Assembly: GCA_011009095.1 (NCBI GenBank)
Contig: VTPC01090592.1
Location: forward strand, 107,538-171,537
Source of the DNA: Ignelater luminosus
Lineage: Eukaryota; Arthropoda; Insecta; Coleoptera; Elateridae
DNA: 64,000 nt
Direction of reading: 5' to 3'
Position numbers and translations under genes: made by a program. This document shows positions 20,848 through 32,143 of the stretch, in pieces. The notes beneath the pieces were generated by a model. It was given only the letters and a program-made list of their open reading frames with translations. It was not told the origin of the DNA and ran no database searches. Within the stretch, counting starts at the first letter, position 1. Every line of letters begins with the position of its first letter.

Positions 20848-22481
20848 TACAGAGTGTTCGACAATTTAAAGAACAGCTTCACGTAGAAAGATTCTCCAAC
20901 TAAAACTGAGAAGAAAACTCCTGTACGAAGATGTTCATGGATGCCTTCTCTTTTGAGCAAGGAATACTCTGTAAAATAAAAAACTTGCATTGGTTACACC
21001 TCACACTTCTACTATGAAAAGACATTATCAACAGATTTTGTAAAATAACAGCGAATTTTAAAATTTTGTATTTTATTGAACTGGAAATTGATGGTTTTGG
21101 CAATACTGTACGAGAATTCGATAAATTATCACTGTTGTCATTTCTCATCTAAACCATTTATTGGTACGCAATGGAATTTAATTTTGACACATATGCCGAT
21201 ATGTACTGGGTTTATGGGGTTTGCAAAGGAAATTGTAATGCCGCGAAAGCTGAATACTTGGGAAGGTTTCCAAATCGTCATTGACCATCAGCAAACGTAT
21301 TTAGAAGATTGGATCGGCGATCAAGAGAGATAGGTCAAATGATACCAAACCGAATTAATGCTGGTGCTCCACGAATTCATTTTAACCTCGATCAAGAAGA
21401 ACAAGTTTTGCAAAAAGTTTTTGAAGAACCTAGACGTTGTTGAAGAGGAGTTGCTCGCCGATTGAATAATAATCCTAGTAATTCCACCGTGCATAATAAT
21501 TTTAAAGCAGATTCTTTATATTCATTCACCTAATGATTATTAAAGTCGCATTAACTAATTATTGCAATTGGCTACTGCGACAGATCGACCTGAACCAAAA
21601 TTTCCATAAGCAAATATTGTGAACTGATGAAGTCATTTTTTCAAGAGACTGAATATTTAATTATCACAATATGCATTAGTGGGCTCACGAAAATTCACAT
21701 TGTACGAGACCGTCTAGAAACCAAGTCAGATTCTCTTTAAATGTTTAGATGGAAGTACTAGCGGGTAACATTACTGAACCTCACTTTTTACCACAACGCC
21801 TGAATGGAGCAAAAATTATTTTCAATTCATTAATAAGCTGATTTACCACTCAATCTGCGAAATGGACTGATCTGGATGCTTGATGTCACAGCAATCTCTA
21901 ACGTCGAGGAATGGTTGAACAAAGATTTCCTGCAGCATTGGATAGGTTGTAATGGACCTATACCGTAACCACCGCAGTCCCCTGATTTAAATTCTTTGGA
22001 TTTTTTCGTTTGGAGTTTTTGAAACAAAAGGTTTACCTCCAGAAAATTTACTAGCCTTGCAAACACGAATAATAGACAGTGTACAATTAATTATTACTCC
22101 ACGAATGCTTAGAAATGTTCATAGTGCAGTACTATTGCGAGCAACCGCCTGCTTGGAAGCTAACGGATGACAATTTGAACATTTGTTAACTCAGTTATAC
22201 TAAGTTAAGTTTTTACGATCCATTTGAGTAAATTTATAATTTATAAGTTTATTAATTTGTTTTAAATCTTAGATAAATCAAGTGAAGCTTGTTTGGTTAC
22301 TGGATCTTCATAATTATTGTTTGTATGTTCGTTCTATGTTGCCAGATTTAAAGTTCTTAAATTGCTTTCTCGAAGAGCAATTACGCATCCAGAAATTTTC
22401 TTCGTTAAACATTTTCGTTTCAGTCTTACATAGGAAATATGGCTGCATAAAGCTGTTCCACCAATTGTTGAACACCCTATA
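20848..22481 (+). mobile_element. Tc1/mariner-superfamily DNA transposon with TIRs
   Basis: Left terminus TACAGAGTGTTCGACAA (20,848) pairs with the inverted right terminus ending at 22,481 (revcomp TATAGGGTGTTCAACAA). Weaker homology extends ~70 bp inward on each side. Both ends are flanked by TA (20,846-20,847 and 22,482-22,483), the target duplication of IS630-Tc1-mariner elements. It encloses one degenerate transposase. Confidence 0.85.
21180..22175 (+). pseudogene. Tc1/mariner-like DDE transposase, degenerate
   Basis: The plus strand starts with a YADMYWVYG / CKGNCNAAKAEYLGRFPNRH helix-turn-helix block, then MIPNRINAGAPRIHFN and NNNPSNSTVHN. It continues with a DDE core remnant: the lead-in WAHENPH, then WIGCNGP and PPQSPDLNSLDFFVWSF-like text near 21,980. 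It belongs to an arthropod family often annotated as Tc3-like transposase. Several stops and frameshifts, so inactive. Confidence 0.75.
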
Positions 22482-23044
22482 TAGTTTTCATCTTTTTGGA
22501 ATTACATTACTAAGTTTGTCTCATTACGTCTGTCTGGAAAATTTCCCATTATTTGAAGGCGTGTGGTTTCTTCATCACTACTTTTATTATTTTTCACTTA
22601 TTATATGGTTTGAGAAGGAATTTCCACATTCTCTGCACTTTGAAAATGAGGTGTTTGTATAACACCGTTGTATTTAAAAGGTACGGTGATTTGCACACCA
22701 GAATTACTTGGTAGGTTAAGCATATGTATAATTATCATCGATTAGTATAAAAGAAATGTACCTCCTCGTCCATAAGCTTTACATCAACACCTGATTTTGA
22801 AATTCGTTCATTCCTAGAATTCCATCAAAATATTTATGATAGTCTAAAATTTTGATTGATTTAAATTATAATCTTGAAATAAGGGTGACTGCATCGTTTG
22901 TGATTTTCTACGTTCACCTGTATCTCTAGTAGTTAAAGTAAATTAAACAAACCTGAGGAGAAACTTAAAATCTTGTAAATTAGGGATTTGCAAAAGTTTT
23001 ATAGTTTAATATTTTAAAAAAAATTCCAATTTATCTACATATAA

Positions 23045-23970
23045 ATAGGTTAAGGTTATAATAACGATCTTAATCCGATAAGAAAATGTTAAAGAGCGCT
23101 ACGACCCAAATTTTCTTAAAGTCTGCCTTTGGGAACTCCAAAATTGTTAGATGCAAGAAATTACTTTATTGCTCTATTGGGGAATTGAAATATACTTTGA
23201 AAACCAAGTTCGTGTAATGCGCTTTAAAAATTCTGTGAGAATATTTTAACTTACATTAATTATTATAACTGATCCATTTAATATTTTTATTACGTAGAAT
23301 AACGTCTTTTAAAGTTTTTTTCAAGAAGTTTTTTACACCCTAACAAGCAAACTTTCAAAACTTTCTACGCATCTCAAATAATAATAATAAATAAAACAGG
23401 TTTTGTGAATTTTACTGTACTACAGACATCATGAAAGGTTTGGTGTTTCGAAAACCATCATTACGTATGCCACTAAGGTTACATGCACAGAAATCGAATA
23501 GCTGCTGTAGATAATGACTAGGCAACGGACAGAACCCTATTATTATGATTCCCTCAAGAATAATAATAATCATTGATCCTATACCAATCTATGCTTTTTA
23601 TCACACTAAATAAGTAAATGAAACAAAAAAATGGTATTGGCTATACGTTTACTTCGAGTATAATACTCGTAATGCAATAAAAAAATGAGAAATATCGTTT
23701 TATTAACTTTTTTTACGATCTTTTTTTTAAATCAGTTTTATATAGGTATTTGAATGATTTTATCTTTTATATATTTTTTTTTATTTCCAATTAAAATGGG
23801 TGCGCCAGTGTGAAAATCCAATTGAAGCATTTCATGCACAAAATGTTAGGCAAAAAGTTTTTGAATAGGCTTTTCTACACAGTTTTTAAATTTATCAGAA
23901 CCGTTTCTTTTCTTAGTTAAATATCAAGGTCCTTGAAGTTGTTTCCATAGCAACACTTTTTGTTTTTTGA
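23045..23970 (+). repeat. 1-kb noncoding dispersed repeat, copy 1
   Basis: It aligns in the same orientation with 48,520-49,530. Matching words include TTTGGGAACTCCAA, GATAATGACTAGGCAACG, ATATCGTTTTATTAACTTTT and GTGTGAAAATCC. Identity by eye is roughly 70-80% with small indels. There are no open frames and no clear terminal repeats. It could be a MITE, a solo LTR of another family or a Helitron-type fragment. Confidence 0.8.
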
Positions 23971-24845
23971 AAAAAAAAACTCAAAAGCTTTTAGTCAGTA
24001 TATAAAACTAAGTTAATTTGTATCTATGTATCTCAGAAGCTTATATTACATATTTAGAGTTTTGCTATTTAATTATTGTTATTACGGGAAATGTCATATT
24101 CATGCGTAGTAGAAAATTTCATCGAAATAGGCTCGTCGTAATCTAATGCTTCTGCATCATGGAGTCGCACAATATTTTGAGAAAATTGACCTTCATGTCT
24201 TAGATTTTACTCACACCTTTTTTTAACAATTTTTAAGACAAAGTAAGAAATGTGTGGTTTTCCATAACCTGTCTAATCTCACTCTTACGGTAATTATAAA
24301 ACGTCAAAGTTTCCAAACGTTTACATATGTGCACCGTTCTCTTTAAGCCTCTATATCTTTCGATCTATTTATAACAGGGGCTTGCCATTTAGCTTGATTA
24401 AAAGGGCAAGAAGTACCTTTTTATGACATGTAACACAACAGTCAAGTTCATGTTTACTTACTGTGATTTCCAAAACAAAATTAATAAATTCCAAAAAAGA
24501 CATGCACACATTCTTTGATACTTCTTCTATAAGCCTACAAAATAACAAGGTGGAATTTCTTTTAGTTAGTCGGTAATTATTTACCGAGCTTCGTGCGCCT
24601 AAAGAGAACATAGCGCTGTAGCACGGTTGAATGCACAGAGAACTTATGTAGTTATCTACACTCCTTCATTCAATTTTAGATTAGAAACAGGTTGCATTGG
24701 TAACTACTATCTACATCCAGACGCTATTAGAAAAGAAACCAACTACTCTAAAAAATTATAAAGTAAATCTATCAACATTAAAAAATATTGGAATCGAGTT
24801 TAAACAATGTTTCTCCTTCATTCTCAAATAATTGTTAAACAACAT

Positions 24846-25442
24846 TTAATTTTTCGATAATATGGGTTCAAAGAATACAACTTTAACGTATTGATTTTGT
24901 TTTATCAACTTGAAAGCTGTAGATTTCCCCTTTCTAAATATTGCAGATGTTGTGTCATATCCTGTGGCTGCGTGGAAGAAGAGAAAAGCATTCTTTATTG
25001 GTCCAATAGCTTCTAGTGTTCTGGTTATGTTGTAGTATTTGTCTTCGTAGTTAGTTGATTGGGATCGTAAAAAGAACAGTAATGTTCCTGGGACATCTCC
25101 TTCAATTAGAATTGTAAGCAGATCTGTATCGGTACCCGTTACTGCGTCTGATGTGGCACTGGTCTGCCATGCATTTATTGCAGTTGAACAGATTAGTGTA
25201 CCTGCATCCACACTCGTCTGTATAACAGTTATTCCTTCAGGCTGGAAGTAGCCCATCATCATCTGAATTAGTCTTGACTTGTTCTCGGAGTTTCGAAAAA
25301 AATAGCTTGTTTGGTGGTTGCGATCATATTTTCGTCAAAAGCAATAGTCTCGGACATTTTTGCCTCTCCACACTTTTAGTTGTTAAAGCACACGTATATC
25401 TATCATAAACCACTCCAGGACATGGAGAGAAGCGTTTCTGTA
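24846..25442 (-). pseudogene. C-terminal FEN1/XPG-like part of the unnamed repetitive family (copy A)
   Basis: Reading from 25,442 on the minus strand: QKRFSPCPGVVYDRYTCALT, then TKSVERQK, ENKSRLIQMM, QTSVDAGTLI, GTDTDLLTILI and FFHAATGYDTTSAIFRKGK. Their order and acidic residues resemble PIN/FEN1-type nucleases (FD-R/G, xDAD, DTD, G-x-D). The first block picks up exactly where the peptide ending KYVRYV stops at 35,095. The 9,650-bp segment between them is inserted within one reading frame. At least one frameshift lies near 25,350. Downstream of 24,846 the family tail is lost. Confidence 0.75.
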
Positions 25443-25524
25443 CAGTGTGTAGCAAATTACTTGCGAATCGAAACGACGCCGTTTAGAAACCTGTCTTGCA
25501 TTGATGTATGACTGATTGCATTGG
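25443..25524 (+). repeat. TIR of the 9.65-kb element, low-coordinate end
   Basis: 82 bp inverted relative to 35,011-35,092. Internal blocks are CGAAACGACGCCGTTTAG, TTGCATTGATGTATGAC and ATTGCATTGG. Homology fades just beyond. Confidence 0.9.
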
Positions 25525-25599
25525 CGATCTTGAATGAGTTTTGTTAATATTTCCATCTCTAATTTTATCATAGATATTTTTCTTTTTTATAAATAAATA

Positions 25600-27960
25600 A
25601 AATAACAAATTAAAATAATGAAATAAATTAAAATAAAGGAAAATCTTATTTATTAATTTCATTCGTTCTTATTTTTTATATAACTTGTGTTTTGTATCGT
25701 AATTTATTACATTACTTAATTATGTCTATTAATTTATTTTATTATTATCATATTGTTCCTTTCAATTTATTTTAGTTGGAAAATAATTAAAAAAATATTT
25801 GATTTTTAGATTAGGGAAGAAGGTAAAGAATGGTAATTCTATATCATAGATAGTAGAAATATTATTGACTGGACCTTAAAAATCAATATTCTATTAAATT
25901 AGTTTGAAATACCGTTGTAGAAATTCAGAAATGTATTTATTTAGCGAAATCGATAAATAAATAAATGAAAATCCAAAAAAAGTTTTCGTTAAAAGAATTA
26001 CTTTTAGATTGACATAATAAACAATTACGCTTTGGTTTGTTTTTGGATTTTTTTTCATAAAATTGAAAGCACAGAACAATGTCTTAAAACATGACTCAAT
26101 AGTCAATCATGAATAATTTTTAGTTTGTTTCCTGTTACTTGACAAATAAAGGGATACATTCCTTACGACCTAACAGTAAACGCCATTGATTCTGTCCCTA
26201 GAATTTCAGGTGCTCGCAACAAACATTTCAGATGTTAGTTCTCGCTTTAATATAATAACAAAAGGATTAAATCCTATTCAAGAAATAATATAAACAACTT
26301 TTAGTCTAGCCGGTTCCCCCATATACTAGGTATTTGAAATGTTTTTAAGACATTGAAAAGATTGTGATGTTTTTGGATCGAATTTAAATTAAGACAGATC
26401 ATTTTAAATAATAAATTGTAAATGCTGTATCTTTATAAATAATAGTATCTTTAAATAATTATTTTAAACTTATTTTCAATATGCAACATTACGCTATGTT
26501 AGACCGTAATACGTCTGGTATGTGTTGTGTTTCTGTTTTGCAAACCGTAAATCATTATATAAGTTTATTATCACTATTTTGTAGTAATCACATACATTCA
26601 AGTTTTGTATCACTTAATTTCGGCATATTGACGGAATATCTTGTAAAAATCCCAGTGACCTTCAGAATGTAAACGTATTTGTCACATCGTCATCGCATTG
26701 TTAAGATCAAATTACAATAATTCTGCAGTAGTTGACCATTTTAAAAAGAAAACTCTTAGAATCAACTAAACTACATTATTCTTTACTTTACGATAACTAC
26801 AGTAGTGGCCTTTCTAAAGGCATACAAACAAATAAACAAATTTAATGGAATAATGACTTTTAAGGATTGTATAGTTACTATCATTCTGAATGTCATAAAC
26901 GGATTAGTGTTCTCTTGACAGAGGGTGGACGGAAAGAAAAAAAAGTTGTTAAGGCTAAGCATACGGTTTATGCAGGACAACGAGTAGTGATTGTGGAGAT
27001 TGCTAATTATCACTTTATTTACAATACCACTAATATGATCTTTTGATATATTACTAAGCAGACATAAGTCTATGCTTTTGTGGAATTAAATTTTAAAAAA
27101 ATATTATTTTAAGAACATTAGTCGTGTATAAAAGTTACCATTATTACTGTTTTTGAACAGCCGTTTAAAAAAGAAGTAGATAACATGTATAAAATTTATT
27201 TCCATAGAATCCTAGATTCAACATTACTCTTTCACCTAAAAAAAACAATTTCAAGAAAATATTAAAAAACAAGGAAATGATTAGGAGCCTACGATTCATC
27301 CGCAAATTGAGAATTTATTTCTAGTTAGTGGCGCTCTCTGCGGTGAATTCGAACAGAAAGCTGAATTTGTACTTTACCCGTATTCTGATTATTTTGGGGT
27401 ACCAAACGAATAGGAAAATAAAACACTTAGATGTGTACAAAAATAATATATTAAAAAAAGTAATGGTATGCAAAATTAAAAACGTAGTACGAAATTGTTT
27501 TGAGATTTATAGTAATTATAATTAAGTCCTTAATAAAATAATGTTAAATAATTAATTATTATCTAATATAAATAATTGTAAATTAAATAATATTTTATTT
27601 TTAAACGTTTAGATATACAAAATATATTAAATATATTAACAAAATGAGAATTTAACTTCACTAAAACAAACGAAATTATACATAAGCAACTCATTAAAAT
27701 AAAATTAAAGTAATTTTCTTACAAGAAAAAAACTAGTTTTATAATTGTAACTATAAATGATAAATTCAGCTCCAAACATCTTATCATCAATTATAATAAC
27801 TGGGCAATAACAAAGTATTGCATTGCTAAGACATTTCTGGGATGCAACCGTAACAACCAGATAGGACCATGTTGTTACAGATAGTAACGTATGTCAATTT
27901 AAATAAATGAGGTTAAAATGAATTATAATATTATTCTTTCTTTTAATTTTTATTTTTATT
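25600..27960. other. AT-rich interior of the large element, no gene seen
   Basis: Very AT-rich with only short frames (for example 25,894-26,106 and 26,783-27,013 on minus), none with a recognisable domain. Confidence 0.5.
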
Positions 27961-27966
27961 TGTCTG

Positions 27967-28347
27967 TATGTTCAACGAACTCCGAAAGAGTCGTTACTGA
28001 ATTTGCGAAGTGTGTCCGTCTGTCTGTCTGTATGTATGACTGTCCGCATTTTTTGTCAAATCTCGAAATTTTGACTTCAGATTTGGATTCTACATCAAAA
28101 ACTAAAGACAACGTGGTATCTTCGTTTTTTGATAACTCTTCGGGAACATGGTCAAAATGGCCGCCAAAAATTGAAAAATTTTCAAAAATTTTTTTTTACT
28201 TTAGAATCGTATTCTACATCGAAAAATAAGAGAAACGTGTAGTTTTAGGTTTTTTTTTATCAGCTCGGAAACATGGTCAAAATGGGCTCTAAAATTTGAA
28301 AAAAGTAACAAAACAGAGTTCGTTGTGGTTATGCTTTGCATTCCCAG
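27967..28347 (+). repeat. 0.23-kb dispersed repeat, copy 2 (internally duplicated)
   Basis: It begins GTTCAACGAACTCCGAAAG and ends GGTTATGCTTTGCATTCCCAG like copy 1. It is ~140 bp longer because the block from TTCTACATC to CATGGTCAAAATGG occurs twice in tandem (about 28,090-28,160 and 28,205-28,285). A CTGTCTGTCTGTATGTATG stretch expands the motif seen as CTGTCTGTCCGTC in copy 1. Confidence 0.85.
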
Positions 28348-28354
28348 GTGTTTT

Positions 28355-28731
28355 TGGTTTTGGTTTTAAAGTAAAATAATACTTCTTGTTATTATATAAT
28401 ATATTTAAACGTTTCGAGCACTAATATTCTCTTCTTCAGTAAAAGCTTAATAAAATTATAAAAACTAAGAATTAAAACTTAAATAAACTGTATAATTATA
28501 AAATTGGCATTACAGTTCTGATAATAACCATAGCATACACCTTATCGAATACTGTCTGATTGTTGCACTTGGGGATTGTCAATTTTAAAACTATAAGTTT
28601 ATTTAAACTTTAATTCTTAGTTTTTATAATTTTATTAAGCTTTTACTGAAGAAGAGAATATCAGTTTCGAAACGTTTAAATATATTATATAATAACAAGA
28701 AGTTTTATTTTACTTTAAAGCCGAAAACTTA
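28355..28731. mobile_element. Hairpin MITE/foldback element
   Basis: Two ~135-bp arms are inverted copies: 28,359-28,494 and 28,594-28,731. Matching inverted words include TATATAATATATTTAAACGT, TTCTCTTCTTCAGTAAAAGC and TTATAAAAACTAAGAATT. The ~100-bp centre is unique and noncoding. It directly abuts the end of repeat copy 2. Confidence 0.88.
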
Positions 28732-28784
28732 AAAATAAATAAGTTAAAATGAATGAAAATGAAAACAAATAAAATCTCAATTTT

Positions 28785-29370
28785 CGCACTTTCTTCAGTT
28801 TTCTGTAAATATTTCGGAAAATACCCATTTTAGCAAAAAATACACTGTATACAAAATTAAAGTAGACAAGATTTCCTACAAAATCTATTCCGCTCATGTT
28901 TTCCTGGCGATGATTGTTTTGGAGATAATTAAGTTTGAAATTTGAGATGTCTTAGGAACTGACGCAAGAGAGTCTCCTCGTACACTTACTCGCTATCCTA
29001 AAAGCTGTAACCATGGAACCTGATTTTGAATAATATTGTATTTTCTGGATGTTCAAAATTTGGTTCTTTTTGATTTTCTCGACGAAACAAGAGAGTAACA
29101 TTCTAATTTGTTGTACCCAAAGAAGGGAAACAAGAAATACAGTACCTCACCCTCTCTAAAATTCGAAATTTTGAATACCCATATAATACAATATTACAAA
29201 CTCAATTATCTCGAAAACGATCATCGCTAGAAAAACATGAATAAAGTAGATTTTGTAGGAATTCTTGTCTAGTTTAATTTTGTATATAGTGTATTTTTTG
29301 CTAAGATATTTTCCGAGATATTTACAATAAACAGAAAGAAAGTTAGAAAGGCGGTACTTTTTGAATGTGT
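28785..29370. mobile_element. Second long-inverted-repeat element
   Basis: Left arm ~28,790-28,950 and right arm ~29,190-29,365 are inverted copies. They share AGCAAAAAATACACT, ATACAAAATTAAA-TAGACAAG, CCTACAAAATCTA and TCATGTTTT-CT-GCGATGAT. The ~240-bp centre holds no ORF. It ends next to the stop codon of the YqaJ gene. Confidence 0.8.
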
Positions 29371-29386
29371 CACAAGCGCTTCCTCT

Positions 29387-30358
29387 TTAGATTATCTCTT
29401 TTTTTATTGCTTCTTCAGTGTATTTTGGGTCTCGTATGATCATATTTCTTGTTTTACGTGGATCGACTATTTCAGGAAGCAGACAGTCCATGTAAAAAGA
29501 AATTAACTTACTTTTCATATTTTGTTGCCAAAATGCGTCATCTCTAAAGATGGTCTCGGTTTTTAGACCATGTGGAGTCCACACAGCGAGAATACAATAT
29601 GCTCTACGTGTTACGTGAAGTTGGCCTTGTACTTGAAAGTACCATTTATGGTGTACGTTAATACGGTTTTCTGACCAACACGTAATTTTTGTATTAATTA
29701 TGCCCTCTTCAGGAGTCATGTCTCTTGATGACCAAGGACATTTCATCTAAACTAAACCTTGGTCATCAAGTAACCCGTCTGGACTTGCAGCTAAATAGGG
29801 GAGCTCTGGGTCGATAAATAAGCCGCATGGCTCGGCTTTCCTGCCAATAACCTTCTCTAATTGCTCTTTGATTTTTCGTTTGCGTCTGTATCTCTTGAAT
29901 TTCCCCTTCAGTTTTCGCTAATTGCTCCAAAAACGTCCTTGCCTCAATTTTAAAATCTTCTGGGCTCATATCTGGTTTCTCGCAATTTTCCCCATAACTC
30001 TTGTCACATTCGACATTTCTTGTCTTGCCCTTATTGGTAAAATTTAATTTTCTTCTAGCAGTGGGGATTATTTTCTTGCTTCGAAATTTAAGCCTCTTGG
30101 TACATTTTCCAGGGCTTTTTCCCAACGAAAGATGCTTTTTTATAGTATAAATCGGTTTCCTTGTGTTTAGACTAACGACAGCTGCAGCACAACGACTTTG
30201 ATAAGATCGCCTTTGGCAATAATTTATTCTTTTGGCTCCAGTGAGTTTTGCAATAATTGAATTGAACATTTCCACCCTATTGTTGTCAACGTCATATATT
30301 AAGCTTGGTGCTTGTCTAACCAAGTAATTCTTAAACGTCGAAAGTTTTTCATACAGAT
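29387..30358 (-). pseudogene. YqaJ-like nuclease exon of the Mutator-like gene
   Basis: An exon with acceptor TTATTTTGCAG begins at 30,358: DLYEKLSTFKNYLVRQAPSL, then IYDVDNNRVEMFNSIIAKL and KPDMSPEDF. It continues to the nuclease start YWQESRAMR. A deletion plus frameshift then joins to CGLFIDPELPYLAASPDGLL and MKCPWSSRDMTPEEGI. GLFIDxxxPxLxASPDG and (V/I)E-x-KCP are the signature of YqaJ/lambda-exonuclease-type recombinases. The Glu of E-x-K is replaced by TAG (V-stop-MKCP). The remaining domain (WYFQVQGQLHVTRR and so on) is open to the stop at 29,387. Confidence 0.82.
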
Positions 30359-30359
30359 C

Positions 30360-31085
30360 TGCAAAATAATTATTTATGCTACTAATGCTAGAAGTAATAT
30401 TTCAAGTGAGAAGTTTGGAGTTTGATCTGCAAGCGAAGCCAAGCACATCAAATAAACCAGTGCTTGAAATATGCCTCTAGTACGTGTCACATACATTGTT
30501 TTTTCTACTACCATTGGCCTCATCTTTAAGAAAAGTTTGAGAAAAGCAAAGAATTTAAATTAAACTACCAATTAAATTGCTTTAACACCAGATAAGCATT
30601 TGCTTATAAATAAACTAGACTATGAAAAGGGCTTTTTTTCTTCTCCTGCTTCTGAAAGCAGCTATTTTCCGAAAGTGTGTTGCAAAGTGCCAAAATGTAC
30701 CAATATTATAGAAAGAATAAAAAAAAATAGTGTGCATAACACGTGCTGCGAGTCTTCTCGAACGATTGCAACCTTTGACTTCGTCTTAAGCTGCAACTTT
30801 CGTTTTCTATATATTTACCTGTCATTTTTAAATCGCTCAGTAAAGTTCCACTAGGATTATACGGTTTTTCACAAAATTACCCTATTGCTTTGCATTCTTG
30901 GTGTTCACCAAACACATGGCTTAATGAATTATCTATATCCCCTTTTAATAATTCAATTTTTTCTTTTAAGGGAATTTTTTGATCTTTCCTGTGTGTAATT
31001 GCTTTGGATACTGCCCATCGCAATCTAAGTTCATTTTTCTAAAATAGCAAGTATATTTATTAACTTAAAGTATAAACGTACATTT
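30360..31085 (-). pseudogene. Internal exon and introns of the Mutator-like/YqaJ gene
   Basis: The preceding exon ends ILRQQIQ with donor GTAGGTTTT (about 31,105). After an intron ending TTGCTATTTTAG, a coding block starts near 31,037: KNELRLRWAVSKAITHRKDQ then NSLSHVFGEHQECKAIG, followed by a stop. A possible further donor (ATGACAGGTAAATA) lies near 30,825. The remainder to 30,360 is not readable and contains likely intron or decayed exon. Confidence 0.6.
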
Positions 31086-32015
31086 TCATATAAAACCTAC
31101 TTGAATTTGTTGTCGTAGAATTAAGGGCCCTGAAGATTTGTCCTTTGCAAGATCACGAAGTTTCCTAGAGTAATTACGCAACAAATGATTCTTGCACTCT
31201 ATTTTTTGTACAACAACGTTTTTGTATGGATGTGCATCCAGAATTCTTTTGTAGCAATTGCTATCACCATCAGCTATTACTCTATTATAAATAAGCCCGT
31301 ACATTTCCAAACTTTTAGAAAATCCCTCAGCTACAATATCTGCTTCCATACTCGATGACGTTCCTGACCAGTTTCTATAACACTTGTGTTCTTTTGGATC
31401 CACATTGTTTTTTTTCGGTCATCTTACAAACAATACAGAACTTATTTCTCACTCCAATATACAATACTTTCTTAGTTCTGTAACCTACTATCGCAGCAGC
31501 CCCTGAGAGTGAATTATAATTATTTCTGTACGACCGTTTCTACCAACTTCCGTCAGCTACCACTGTTATCATTGGTGTGCCATCTGCACTGACATCTTCT
31601 GCTGCAAGTGCCAATTCTTTTTCTTCTTCCGCTGCCTTTCTCATCACATCAATGGCATTCTCTTCCCATAAATCGCACATTTTATCGTGTGTCGCCTGGT
31701 ACTTCCTAAGTGACATACAAGGAACATCTAGAGATGCCGTTAGTTGTTCTAGATGGGAAAACCCAGAACCAATTGTCATAATGCCCAGAATGGCATCATC
31801 ATTTATATCATCGTTTTTATCATCACTTGTATGAACATATTACACTTTAAATGTATGGTCGATATTAATCCATTTCTATCTTCTTTGACTACAAACATAT
31901 TTCGTAGAGAACAACCAAAATTGTCATTATGACTACCCAGTTCTATCATCGATTGAATAAAGAAATTAATATTTATTATTCTACGACCTTCCAAGTTGAT
32001 AGCTGAGGTATTTTC
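31086..32015 (-). pseudogene. Mutator-like transposase exon
   Basis: The exon begins at 32,015 after acceptor GGTTTATTTTAG: ENTSAINLEGRRIININFFI. It continues with a frameshift near 31,830, then ITVVADGSW-stop-KRSYRNNYNSLSGAA, VGVRNKFCIVC-like text, and after another shift at an A8 run PKEHKCYRNWSGTSSSMEAD, VIADGDSNCYKRILDAHPY and KIECKNHLLRNYSRKLRDL. This is the domain called Mutator-like transposase in insect proteins: catalytic DG in ADGS and DGDS, CxxC and NH motifs. One stop (TAG, ~31,543) and two frameshifts inactivate it. Confidence 0.82.
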
Positions 32016-32143
32016 CTAAAATAAACCAACATGCAGCTTATTATTGCAGATAGTTATTAACTTAAAATACGTTTTTGATGTGCTATTAAAGGTCGGTAGG
32101 GGGATTTTTCAATTACTTGGTTGTGGAAAAAAATTACTCTTAC

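Noticed and set aside
22282..22662. 126-codon plus-strand frame
   Set aside because: It overlaps the right TIR of the Tc1-like element and continues outside it, which a real gene would not do; no known domain.
25380..25442. VYDRY as a mutated VFDG of a FEN1 active site
   Set aside because: I recall FDRY as the normal form in this repetitive family, so it cannot be counted as a lesion.
28020..28050. CTGTCTGTCTGTATGTATG as a CRISPR-like or satellite array
   Set aside because: A short microsatellite expansion inside a dispersed repeat; no regular repeat-spacer pattern exists.
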